From Spirochaetales bacterium (GTDB lineage: Bacteria; Spirochaetota; Spirochaetia; DSM-16054; Sediminispirochaetaceae): a stretch of DNA of 7,067 bases. Below the pieces are notes generated by a model. The model made no database searches. It worked only from the letters and a program-made list of their open reading frames with translations, and had not been told where the DNA came from. How positions within the stretch are numbered: position 1 is the first letter of the stretch; each line of letters begins with the position of its first letter. The position numbers were made by a program, and so were the translations under genes. The stretch covers positions 1-7,067 of the forward strand of contig JAASTM010000114.1 of NCBI GenBank assembly GCA_021767325.1. The letters run 5' to 3'. This document shows, piece by piece, positions 1 through 7,067 of this stretch.

Positions 1-39
1 GGAATCGAAGAGTAAGCCCGGCAGCACAGCTGAGGTTCC

Positions 40-1089
40 ATGGACACACCGCTTTATCACAGCATCGAACTGCCCGGCCTAACCCTGCCGGGCAATCTTT
101 TTTTGGCGCCGCTGGCCGGCTACACCGACAGGGCCTTCCGGGAGATCGCTCGCTCATACGGTGCCGACTTCTGTTACACCGAAATGGTTTCTGCGGAAGC
201 AATTGCCCGGGGTAACCAGAAGACTGTGGACCTTATGGAGCGGGGCGAAGACGAGGATCTGCTCGGCATCCAGATATTTCTGGCAGAAGCCGAACAGGCC
301 GAACGGGCCCTGCCGGGCATTCTCGAATACGCACCGACTCTGATTGATATCAACTGCGGCTGTCCGGTACCCAAGGTCGTGAAAACCGGTGCCGGTTCAA
401 TGCTCATGCGGAGCCCCGAAAAGATTTACGCGATTGTACGGCAGCTCACCGCCTCTACAAAGGTACCCGTCACGGTAAAGATTCGCTCCGGCTGGGACGA
501 CTCGTCGATAAACTTCATCGAGGCCGGACTGGCGGCCGTGGAAGGCGGGGCTGCCATGGTGGGGATCCACGCCCGCACCCGGGTGCAGGGCTATTCCGGG
601 TCCGCCCACTGGGAGTATATTGCCCGGCTGGCCGAAACCCTGCCGGTGCCGGTCATCGGTTCCGGCGACCTGTTCAGTGCGGAAGCGGCAGCTGACATGC
701 TGCGGCAAACCGGCTGTGCCGGAGTGATGTTCGCCCGCGGGGCTATCGGAAATCCACTGGTGTTCCGGGATACCCGCGCCCTGCTTACTGGAGCGCACGC
801 TCAGCCGACCGAACTCACCGCCGGGAGCGGATATCCGGCATCCGGTCCGGAGGCGCAGTTCATCGAACGATTGCTGACCGGTTACCGGCATCTCAAACGG
901 GAGCTGCACTACAAAAGCGAAGCCCGGGCATGTGCAGAGATGAAGAAACATCTGAGCGCCTACACCAAGGGGTTTCCCGCCGGTTCGGCATTGCGCAACG
1001 ACTTGGTGCGCTGCACAACCGAAGAGTGCTACCGCCACATCCTGCACGGCTATATGCAGCGCCATTTCAAAGTAGAACTACCTGAATAG
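40..1089 (+). CDS. dusB: tRNA-dihydrouridine synthase, DusB type
   Basis: This FMN-dependent cytoplasmic enzyme uses NADPH to reduce specific uridines of tRNA to dihydrouridine. The 349-residue protein has an N-terminal TIM barrel with the family signature FLAPLAGYTDRAFR (about residues 21-34). The catalytic-loop motif DINCGCPVPKV places the expected catalytic cysteine at C108. VKIRSGW (K147) and GIHARTR (H177, R179) fit the FMN and tRNA contacts of the family. GSGD (207-210) and ARGAIGNP (232-239) fit the phosphate-binding end of the barrel. The more usual form of GSGD is GNGD, so S208 is a mild deviation. A helical C-terminal domain follows from about 275. The linker at about 250-272, rich in Ala, Gly and Pro, looks longer than in E. 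coli DusB. The ATG at 40 has GAGG four bases upstream, which is close but acceptable. The next gene on this strand starts 137 bases away, so it is probably a separate unit. Family assignment is firm; DusB over another Dus subgroup is likely. Confidence 0.93.
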   Translation: MDTPLYHSIELPGLTLPGNLFLAPLAGYTDRAFREIARSYGADFCYTEMVSAEAIARGNQKTVDLMERGEDEDLLGIQIFLAEAEQAERALPGILEYAPTLIDINCGCPVPKVVKTGAGSMLMRSPEKIYAIVRQLTASTKVPVTVKIRSGWDDSSINFIEAGLAAVEGGAAMVGIHARTRVQGYSGSAHWEYIARLAETLPVPVIGSGDLFSAEAAADMLRQTGCAGVMFARGAIGNPLVFRDTRALLTGAHAQPTELTAGSGYPASGPEAQFIERLLTGYRHLKRELHYKSEARACAEMKKHLSAYTKGFPAGSALRNDLVRCTTEECYRHILHGYMQRHFKVELPE

Positions 1090-1140
1090 TCCCCACCTAC
1101 CCACTTGAAGCGAACCGTGAATATCGCTACACTCAACATC

Positions 1141-1154
1141 CGCTAGCCCTAGCG
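1141..1154. repeat. Short perfect inverted repeat between dusB and the purD-like gene
   Basis: CGCTAG, two bases, then CTAGCG form a perfect 6+2+6 palindrome. As RNA it would be a 5-bp stem with a four-base loop. No T-run follows, so it is not a convincing intrinsic terminator. It lies just upstream of the promoter candidate of the next gene and could be an operator, a weak termination or processing hairpin, or chance. The rest of the 1090-1226 gap shows no open reading frame that I would support. Confidence 0.3.
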
Positions 1155-1163
1155 TGCTGGCCC

Positions 1164-1192
1164 TTGAGAAGATTTATCTAAAATGTAAGAAT
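1164..1192 (+). promoter_or_regulatory. Weak sigma70-type promoter candidate for the purD-like gene
   Basis: TTGAGA at 1164-1169 is a fair -35 box. Seventeen bases later AAGAAT (1187-1192) is a poor -10; TAAGAA one base earlier is no better. The stretch is AT-rich against GC-richer flanks, as expected for a promoter region, and the predicted start point would leave a short leader before the ribosome site at 1217-1221. This is pattern matching only, on a moderate -35 and a weak -10. Confidence 0.25.
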
Positions 1193-1226
1193 ACAAAACA
1201 ACAGCGCATCGACTGTGGAGGTTCAT

Positions 1227-2483
1227 GTGAAAGTTCTCATTCTCGGTTCCGGAGCGAAAGCACATGCAATGGCATGGGCTCTGGATAAAAGTCACTTGAT
1301 TACGGGGTTGTATGTAGCGCCCGGAAATTCAGGCACCGCCGAAATAGCCGAAAATATCGACTCGATCAATCCTGACGACCCTTCGGACGTTGTTGAACTG
1401 TGTAAACAGCTGTCGATCGATCATTGTGTGGTGGGAACCGCCCCAGCACAGCACAGCGGAGTCGTAGATGCTTTGGAGGCGGCCGGCATAAACGCCTTCG
1501 GCGCCACCTCAAAAGCCGCTCAGCTCGAACAGGACCGCCTGTATGCCCGCAGTTTTATGCAGAGATACGAGATTCCCACTACCTCGGTAGAGGTATTTTC
1601 AGAGCCCGACCAGTTCAAGAAATACATGGAGAGTCACCGGGGAGAGCACCTGGTAGTGAAGAGGAACCGCCCTTTTGCGAGTCTGAACGTATTCGACTCC
1701 ACTGATACCGAGCGGCTCATCGAGTTCGGACTACAGGTCCTGGAAAACGACAGGGTACTGGTGGAACAGTTTGAAGCTGGCTATAACCTTACCATATCAG
1801 CGTTTATCGATGGTGAAAATCACATCATTCTTCCACCGGCTTCCGATTACACCAAAGCCCTCGACAACGACACGGGAGCTATTACCAACGGGATGGGAGC
1901 CATTTGTCCGGTGCCGATTCTCTCGGAGAAAACCTATTCGAAGATCCTCACGGAGATAATCGAACCGACCTTCGAGGGGCTGAAAAAAGAGGGCTTGAGC
2001 TACAAGGGAGTCTTTTTCTTCAGTCTGCTGATTCAGGAAGGCGGGGCCAAACTCACCTCTTATCACGTAAAACTCGGCAATCCGGAGGCCCAGGTTATTC
2101 TGCCGCTGATAAAATCCGACTTCGGTAATCTGCTGCGGGCAGTTGAAAACGGAAACCTCGGTCAATTTCATCTCGAGCTTTCCAATAAATCTGCAGTGGG
2201 AGTGGTTATTGCCGGAGAGGGATATCCGGAGCGCATGCCCGAACCGGTAGCTGTAAAGATTGACTCGATTTATCCGCAGAGAAACACCCTTCTATTTCAC
2301 GGGGCCACTCATAAAAACGGCGACGGACATATCTATACCAACGGCGGGCGCTGTTTCACGGTAGTCGGTCTGGGCGATAACATCGTAAAAGCGAACACCC
2401 ATGCTTATGACGGAATTCAGCGGGTGAGTTTTCCGGGGGCATGGAGCCGTAAAGATATTGGCAACAAGTTTTTTGAAGAGTAG
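1227..2483 (+). CDS. PurD-like (GAR synthetase family) ATP-grasp protein, active-site motifs degenerate
   Basis: The protein aligns over its whole length with phosphoribosylamine-glycine ligase, which joins glycine to phosphoribosylamine using ATP in purine synthesis. I prefer the GTG at 1227 (418 residues, beginning MKVLILGSG) because GGAGG lies five bases upstream at 1217-1221; a GTG at 1215 would swallow that site. Family features seen are the N-terminal nucleotide-fold strand, YVAPGNSGTAE, QLEQDRLYARSFM, DNDTG (213-217), NGMGA, GNPEAQ and a C-terminal domain with GGR, GLGDN and RKDIG. Compared with E. coli PurD from memory, catalytic positions are changed. GGREHA became GAKAHA (9-14) and GPEAPL became GTAPAQ (70-75). 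The ATP loop ADGLAAGKG lost its glycines and GKG lysine (146-154; K145 kept). QDHK became SDYT. The Mg-ligand stretch EFNCRFGDPE reads SYHVKLGNPE (278-287). It is intact, with no frameshift. A working purine enzyme is doubtful; a paralogue with another role or a pseudoenzyme is my inference. Family confidence is high, function low. Confidence 0.85.
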   Translation: MKVLILGSGAKAHAMAWALDKSHLITGLYVAPGNSGTAEIAENIDSINPDDPSDVVELCKQLSIDHCVVGTAPAQHSGVVDALEAAGINAFGATSKAAQLEQDRLYARSFMQRYEIPTTSVEVFSEPDQFKKYMESHRGEHLVVKRNRPFASLNVFDSTDTERLIEFGLQVLENDRVLVEQFEAGYNLTISAFIDGENHIILPPASDYTKALDNDTGAITNGMGAICPVPILSEKTYSKILTEIIEPTFEGLKKEGLSYKGVFFFSLLIQEGGAKLTSYHVKLGNPEAQVILPLIKSDFGNLLRAVENGNLGQFHLELSNKSAVGVVIAGEGYPERMPEPVAVKIDSIYPQRNTLLFHGATHKNGDGHIYTNGGRCFTVVGLGDNIVKANTHAYDGIQRVSFPGAWSRKDIGNKFFEE

Positions 2484-2502
2484 AGATCCCCTCGGGGGTT
2501 TC
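2483..2502 (+). terminator. Hairpin terminator between convergent purD-like and rlmB
   Basis: GAGATCCC and GGGGTTTC pair as an 8-bp stem around a CTCG tetraloop, starting on the last base of the purD-like stop codon. Two of the pairs are G-U wobbles in the plus-strand RNA. In the minus-strand RNA those become A-C mismatches, so the hairpin is more stable for the purD-like transcript. Only three T residues follow the G-rich arm, so termination strength is uncertain. The minus-strand gene rlmB ends 12 bases beyond, and its transcripts would use only the central GC core. Confidence 0.5.
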
Positions 2503-2513
2503 ACACCGTAATA

Positions 2514-3236
2514 CTATGGCCGGCGCATCTCATAGAGAATGATTCCGGCAGCAACCGACACATTCAAAGAATCAACATGGCCCGAGGTGGGAATGGTCGC
2601 GGTCTGATCACACTCTTCGAGTATAATCCGGCTCAAACCTTTCCCCTCCGCCCCCATCACGAGCACCGCCCGATCGGCGAAATCGACATCCTGCAAGGGA
2701 AGACCCTGTACATCCGCCCCATACACCCAGTACCCAGCCTGCTTCAGGTCGCTTATACTGCGCCGCAGGTTCTTGACCACCAACACCGGTACGTATGAAC
2801 TGGCGCCGGCCGAGGTCTTGTTGACTGTGGTGTTCACCTTTGCACTTCTTCTCTCCGGAAGCAGCACCAGATCTACACCGAACTGGTCTGCACTGCGGAG
2901 TATAGCTCCCAGATTCTGCGGATCAGTAATCCCGTCCAGAACCAACACCAGCGAGGGCTGCTGCTCACCCTTCGATTCGATAAAATCGCTGAGGTCCTTG
3001 TAGCGCTTTTTAGCGACGGTCTGTACGTATAGAGCCCCGCGATGCTCGGCGTCTTTACCGGCCAGCTTGCCAAGAGTATCGTCCCCCGTACGCTTTACTG
3101 GAATATTCTTCTGCTCGGCGAGTTCGACCAGCGATTCTATCCGGCTGGACTTCCGGCTCACATACAGGATACCCCTGCCCTTACCCGAGCGTAGAGCCTC
3201 TTCAATTGCGTGAAAACCGAGTATTACGTTTTGCAT
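2514..3236 (-). CDS. rlmB: 23S rRNA 2'-O-ribose methyltransferase, RlmB/TrmH (SPOUT) family
   Basis: RlmB uses S-adenosylmethionine to methylate the 2'-hydroxyl of a conserved guanosine (G2251 in E. coli) in the 23S rRNA peptidyl-transferase region. The 240-residue product has the usual length. Residues 1-75 form the L30e-like RNA-binding domain (N-terminal FHAIEEAL; RGALYVQ near 66-72). A SPOUT knot domain follows with all three SpoU motifs: motif 1, DGITDPQNLGAILRSAD (101-117; N108, G110, R114); motif 2, LVMGAEGKG (192-200; E197, G198); motif 3, SLNVSVAAG (223-231; N225, S227). These match E. coli RlmB closely, so I prefer RlmB over other TrmH-family members. The ATG overlaps the stop of the upstream Asp-loop gene by one base (TGATG). 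There is no good Shine-Dalgarno sequence at proper spacing, so translation is probably coupled to that gene. It converges on the purD-like gene. Confidence 0.92.
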   Translation of the reverse strand: MQNVILGFHAIEEALRSGKGRGILYVSRKSSRIESLVELAEQKNIPVKRTGDDTLGKLAGKDAEHRGALYVQTVAKKRYKDLSDFIESKGEQQPSLVLVLDGITDPQNLGAILRSADQFGVDLVLLPERRSAKVNTTVNKTSAGASSYVPVLVVKNLRRSISDLKQAGYWVYGADVQGLPLQDVDFADRAVLVMGAEGKGLSRIILEECDQTATIPTSGHVDSLNVSVAAGIILYEMRRP

Positions 3237-3697
3237 CAGTTCTGAGCCCCGACCTTCTTCTCTTCAGGAGCATAGTTCTTATCAACATCCATGGTGCCGT
3301 CATAGTCGGAATCCTCTTCATAGCGTGAAATATAGACCCCTTCACTAATATAGACCCATATATCGATTTTGGTATCAAAGTTAGAGTCGATTGCCCGCTG
3401 CCTGAGCACCCCGTTCTCATATATATAAAAATCATCCATCTCGCCGTCATGATTGTAGTCGAGAATCTCCATCATCTTCTCGTCACTTTCGTTGGTTTTG
3501 ATGAGATAATCGATTTGTCCGTCGTCGTTCGAATCCAGCTCCAAAGCCGGTAGAGCATCCTCGAGATCCCGGAACTCCTCTATCAGGGCTTCGGTCCGCA
3601 GGTCCCGGCTCTTTTCCTCCGCCGACATGAGCGGCATTCCTATAACTGTAAACAGCAGCATAAAGCCGGTTATGATTAGTATTGTCTTATTCTGCAT
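3236..3697 (-). CDS. Exported or membrane-anchored protein with four EF-hand-like Asp-rich loops
   Basis: I do not recognise a named family for this 153-residue protein. Residues 5-24 are a strongly hydrophobic segment after MQNK, fitting a signal peptide or an anchor; a cleavage after A26 is possible but its -3 residue is poor, and no lipobox cysteine exists. After a charged helix-like stretch (27-52) come four loops of form D-x-N/D-x-D-G/T-x-I/M-D: residues 55-63, 80-88, 104-112 and 129-137, spaced 25, 24 and 25. Most are followed by aromatic residues (Y64, F90, W114). Such loops resemble EF-hand or dockerin calcium loops, so calcium binding outside the cytoplasm is inferred. Loop 3 has T109 in place of the glycine. 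I chose the ATG at 3697 because AGGAGT sits four to five bases upstream; an in-frame ATG at 3805 would place the dnaJ terminator inside the gene and put non-secretory sequence before the hydrophobic segment. Its stop overlaps the rlmB start. Confidence 0.8.
   Translation of the reverse strand: MQNKTILIITGFMLLFTVIGMPLMSAEEKSRDLRTEALIEEFRDLEDALPALELDSNDDGQIDYLIKTNESDEKMMEILDYNHDGEMDDFYIYENGVLRQRAIDSNFDTKIDIWVYISEGVYISRYEEDSDYDGTMDVDKNYAPEEKKVGAQN
3287..3535 (-). repeat. Four-copy Asp-loop repeat region within the secreted protein gene
   Basis: Four coding repeats of about 72-75 bases each encode a core D-x-N/D-x-D-G/T-x-I/M-D. The core sequences are DSNDDGQID, DYNHDGEMD, DSNFDTKID and DSDYDGTMD. 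They are related at the protein level but diverged in DNA, so this is an old duplication or a selected pattern, not a recent tandem repeat. Connecting segments are tyrosine-rich and polar. Confidence 0.75.
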
Positions 3698-3701
3698 GTG
3701 T

Positions 3702-3724
3702 ACTCCTATTTTCCATTTATCGGA
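3702..3724 (-). promoter_or_regulatory. Ribosome site and possible sigma28-like -10 box before the Asp-loop gene
   Basis: On the minus strand AGGAGT (3702-3707) is a strong ribosome-binding site that decides the start at 3697. Just upstream, TCCGATAA (3717-3724) matches seven of eight positions of the flagellar sigma factor -10 consensus GCCGATAA. The matching -35 is poor: TCAATTTT further upstream resembles TAAAGTTT in six of eight positions but sits two bases too far. A promoter is expected here because a terminator lies upstream, but its sigma class is unproven. Confidence 0.4.
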
Positions 3725-3759
3725 CACCACCCTCCATAAAATTGAGTGCGGGTATGGAA

Positions 3760-3794
3760 TAAAAAAACCGCCGATCCACGATAGACCGGCGGTT
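3760..3794 (-). terminator. Rho-independent terminator after dnaJ
   Basis: On the minus strand AACCGCCG and CGGCGGTT pair perfectly (8 bp, arms at 3787-3794 and 3766-3773). Four further inner pairs, two of them G-U, narrow the loop to five bases. The right arm runs straight into a T-tract of about seven (3761-3767). It starts about 20 bases after the dnaJ stop. This is a textbook intrinsic terminator and closes the grpE-dnaK-dnaJ unit, separating it from the Asp-loop protein and rlmB, apart from any read-through. Confidence 0.92.
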
Positions 3795-3814
3795 GAGATA
3801 TTCATAACGGGTAA

Positions 3815-4963
3815 TTACGTTCCCAGTTCGGCCAGCGGTACCGGTGAGGGATTCTGGTTCTCGCCTTCGAGCTCGGACAGCTCCTTTAACAGCTCTTTAC
3901 CGCGGGAAGAGAGCTTTTTAGGAACTTCCACCCGAATCTTGATGTAGAGGTCGCCTCTGCGGTTACTATTGTGAAGGTGCGGTACGCCCTCGTTCTTAAG
4001 CCGCAGAATCTTACCGTTCTGGGTTCCGGAGGGCACTTTTACCTTGACTTTCTTGCCCTCCAGTGTCGGTACCATGATCTCGGCTCCGAGAGCCGCCTGA
4101 GTAAATGTGATCGGTATTACACAGTAGATGTCGTTCCCGTGCCGTTCGAAGTATTCATGCGGTTTTACCCGCACATAGACAAATAGATCTCCGGCCGGCC
4201 CGCCGTTGGGTCCGGCATCCCCCTGTCCGGGAATATTAATACGTTTACCGCTCTCGATACCCGGCGGTATAGTTACCTTCAGCTTCTGGGCCTTCGAGAT
4301 AACCCCATTGCCCTTACACATGTCACAGGGATTCTCGATAATGTATCCTTCTCCGTTACATGTCGGACACGGAGATGCAATCGAGAAAAAGCCGGAGCTC
4401 CGGCGCACCTGTCCACTGCCGCCGCAGGTCGGGCAGACTTTCCGCCCGCTGCCGGATTCGGCACCGCCTCCACCGCAGGAGGGACAGGTCACATGCCGTT
4501 CGTAGGATATCTCTACTTTGGTTCCAAAGACGGCATCTTTGAAAGAAATCTCCAGGTTGTATCGCAGATCGGCTCCACGCTGCGCTGAGGTCCGCGAGGA
4601 CCCACGCCGGCGACCGCCGCCGCCACCGCCTCCGAAAAAGGAGCCAAAGATGTCGCCAAAATCACCGAAAATATCTTCGAAATCGCGGAAGGCCGAGGAG
4701 AAGTCTTGTGCTCCTCCCTGGCCGCCGCCGCCCATGCCTTCGACACCGGCAAAGCCAAACTGGTCGTAGGCCTGCCGCTTTTTGTCATCGCTGAGCACTT
4801 CATATGCCTCGGATGCTTCCTTGAACAACTCTTCAGCTTTGGAATCATCCGGGTTACGGTCGGGATGATATTTGACTGCGAGCTTTCGATATGCCTTTTT
4901 GATGTCGTCCTTGGAGGCGCTTTTGGGCACCCCCAGGACTTCGTAGTAGTCTCGTTTAGCCAC
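3815..4963 (-). CDS. dnaJ: Chaperone DnaJ (Hsp40, class I)
   Basis: DnaJ is the co-chaperone that delivers unfolded proteins to DnaK and stimulates its ATPase in the cytoplasm. The 382-residue product has all class I regions in order. The J domain (about 4-70) carries the HPD motif at 33-35 that triggers DnaK. The Gly/Phe region (about 70-120) includes a [11 protein letters not shown] run and a seven-glycine stretch. The zinc-binding domain holds four CxxCxGxG motifs with cysteine pairs at 160/163, 177/180, 199/202 and 213/216, all intact. Two beta-barrel substrate-binding domains follow to about 350, then a short tail ending in ELGT. Translation starts at GTG (4963), 15 bases after the dnaK stop, with a purine-rich AAAGGGTGAG upstream that partly overlaps that stop. 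The gene is co-transcribed with dnaK by spacing and is followed by a strong terminator. Confidence 0.97.
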   Translation of the reverse strand: MAKRDYYEVLGVPKSASKDDIKKAYRKLAVKYHPDRNPDDSKAEELFKEASEAYEVLSDDKKRQAYDQFGFAGVEGMGGGGQGGAQDFSSAFRDFEDIFGDFGDIFGSFFGGGGGGGRRRGSSRTSAQRGADLRYNLEISFKDAVFGTKVEISYERHVTCPSCGGGGAESGSGRKVCPTCGGSGQVRRSSGFFSIASPCPTCNGEGYIIENPCDMCKGNGVISKAQKLKVTIPPGIESGKRINIPGQGDAGPNGGPAGDLFVYVRVKPHEYFERHGNDIYCVIPITFTQAALGAEIMVPTLEGKKVKVKVPSGTQNGKILRLKNEGVPHLHNSNRRGDLYIKIRVEVPKKLSSRGKELLKELSELEGENQNPSPVPLAELGT

Positions 4964-4978
4964 AGCTCAACTCACCCT

Positions 4979-6946
<1,968 letters not shown>

Positions 6947-6989
6947 TATAGATACTCCTCTTTAGTAATTTCTTTTCAGTTCAATATTT

Positions 6990-7008
6990 AGAATGGCATC
7001 TGCCATCT
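6990..7008 (-). other. Small hairpin between grpE and dnaK
   Basis: On the minus strand AGATGGC and GCCATTCT can pair as a seven-base-pair stem with one bulged T and an AGAT loop; the core ATGGC/GCCAT is perfect. It starts on the grpE stop codon. The sequence after it is AT-rich but has no T-run, so it is unlikely to be a terminator. It may be an mRNA processing or stability element, or chance. The remaining bases up to dnaK hold only the AGAGGAG ribosome site. Confidence 0.35.
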
Positions 7009-7067
7009 TATTCCACATTCTCTTCAGATGCATCGTTCGAGCCGCTTTCCGGGGCCGGCACCGCAAC
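7008..7067 (-). CDS. grpE: Probable GrpE, C-terminal end only (cut by window edge)
   Basis: The minus strand is open from the right edge and ends in VAVPAPESGSNDASEENVE followed by TAA. Only 19 residues are present, so the assignment rests mainly on position, 61 bases upstream of dnaK in the same direction, where the nucleotide exchange factor GrpE usually sits in grpE-dnaK-dnaJ units. The acidic, disordered tail is compatible with a GrpE C-terminus, although the conserved VxVSKG-type strand would lie outside the window. HrcA, the other common neighbour, does not usually end with such a tail. The reading frame itself is convincing; the name is inferred. Confidence 0.6.
   Translation of the reverse strand, partial: VAVPAPESGSNDASEENVE

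Noticed and set aside
1..15. A frame reading GIEE then TAA at the left edge, possibly the tail of an upstream gene.
   Set aside because: Four residues cannot be assigned, and other frames are also open from the edge.
397..1065. A 222-codon open frame on the minus strand opposite dusB.
   Set aside because: It lies wholly inside a clear dusB, has no recognisable motif, and reflects GC-rich codon bias.
1215..1226. An earlier GTG start for the purD-like gene.
   Set aside because: It overlaps the GGAGG ribosome site, and the family N-terminus begins at the GTG at 1227.
3698..3805. A 36-residue N-terminal extension of the Asp-loop protein from an ATG at 3805.
   Set aside because: It would run through the dnaJ terminator and bury the hydrophobic export segment. 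The ATG at 3697 has a strong ribosome site.
6947..7007. A CIRCE heat-shock operator before dnaK.
   Set aside because: I looked for the TTAGCACTC/GAGTGCTAA inverted repeat and found nothing similar. Any control site is likely upstream of the window edge.

Overview
The window reads as ordinary bacterial chromosome, moderately GC-rich and densely coded. It probably comes from a free-living spirochaete (Spirochaetaceae-like). That placement is inference: it rests on the grpE-dnaK-dnaJ order followed by an rlmB-type methylase, an arrangement I recall from memory for Borrelia, and on the style of the DnaK tail ending [11 protein letters not shown]. No rRNA or other phylogenetic marker is present to confirm it. 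I see no mobile element, CRISPR array, tRNA or rRNA gene. No gene-free stretch exceeds 300 bases; the longest gaps are about 120 to 140 bases.

Layout. The left third is on the plus strand: a tRNA-dihydrouridine synthase of the DusB type (40-1089), a 137-base gap holding a small palindrome and a weak promoter candidate, and a full-length PurD-like ATP-grasp protein (1227-2483). A GC-rich hairpin then separates it from the genes converging from the right. The remaining two thirds are on the minus strand. Read from the right edge, they are the 3' end of a probable grpE (7008-7067), dnaK (4979-6946), dnaJ (3815-4963), a strong intrinsic terminator (3760-3794), a small secreted or membrane-anchored protein with four Asp-rich EF-hand-like loops (3236-3697), and rlmB (2514-3236). 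The last two genes overlap by one base in TGATG.

How the genes work together. GrpE, DnaK and DnaJ form the Hsp70 folding machine and look like one transcription unit ending at the terminator. The Asp-loop protein and rlmB form a second, translationally coupled unit. DusB and RlmB modify tRNA and 23S rRNA respectively.

The most unusual element is the PurD-like protein. It keeps the full-length GAR synthetase fold, including the C-terminal signatures, but has substitutions at nearly every catalytic or ligand-binding motif I can align from memory. It may be a pseudoenzyme or a repurposed ligase rather than a working purine enzyme. The second item worth attention is the regular 24-25-residue array of DxNxDG-like loops encoded just upstream of, and coupled to, an rRNA methyltransferase.
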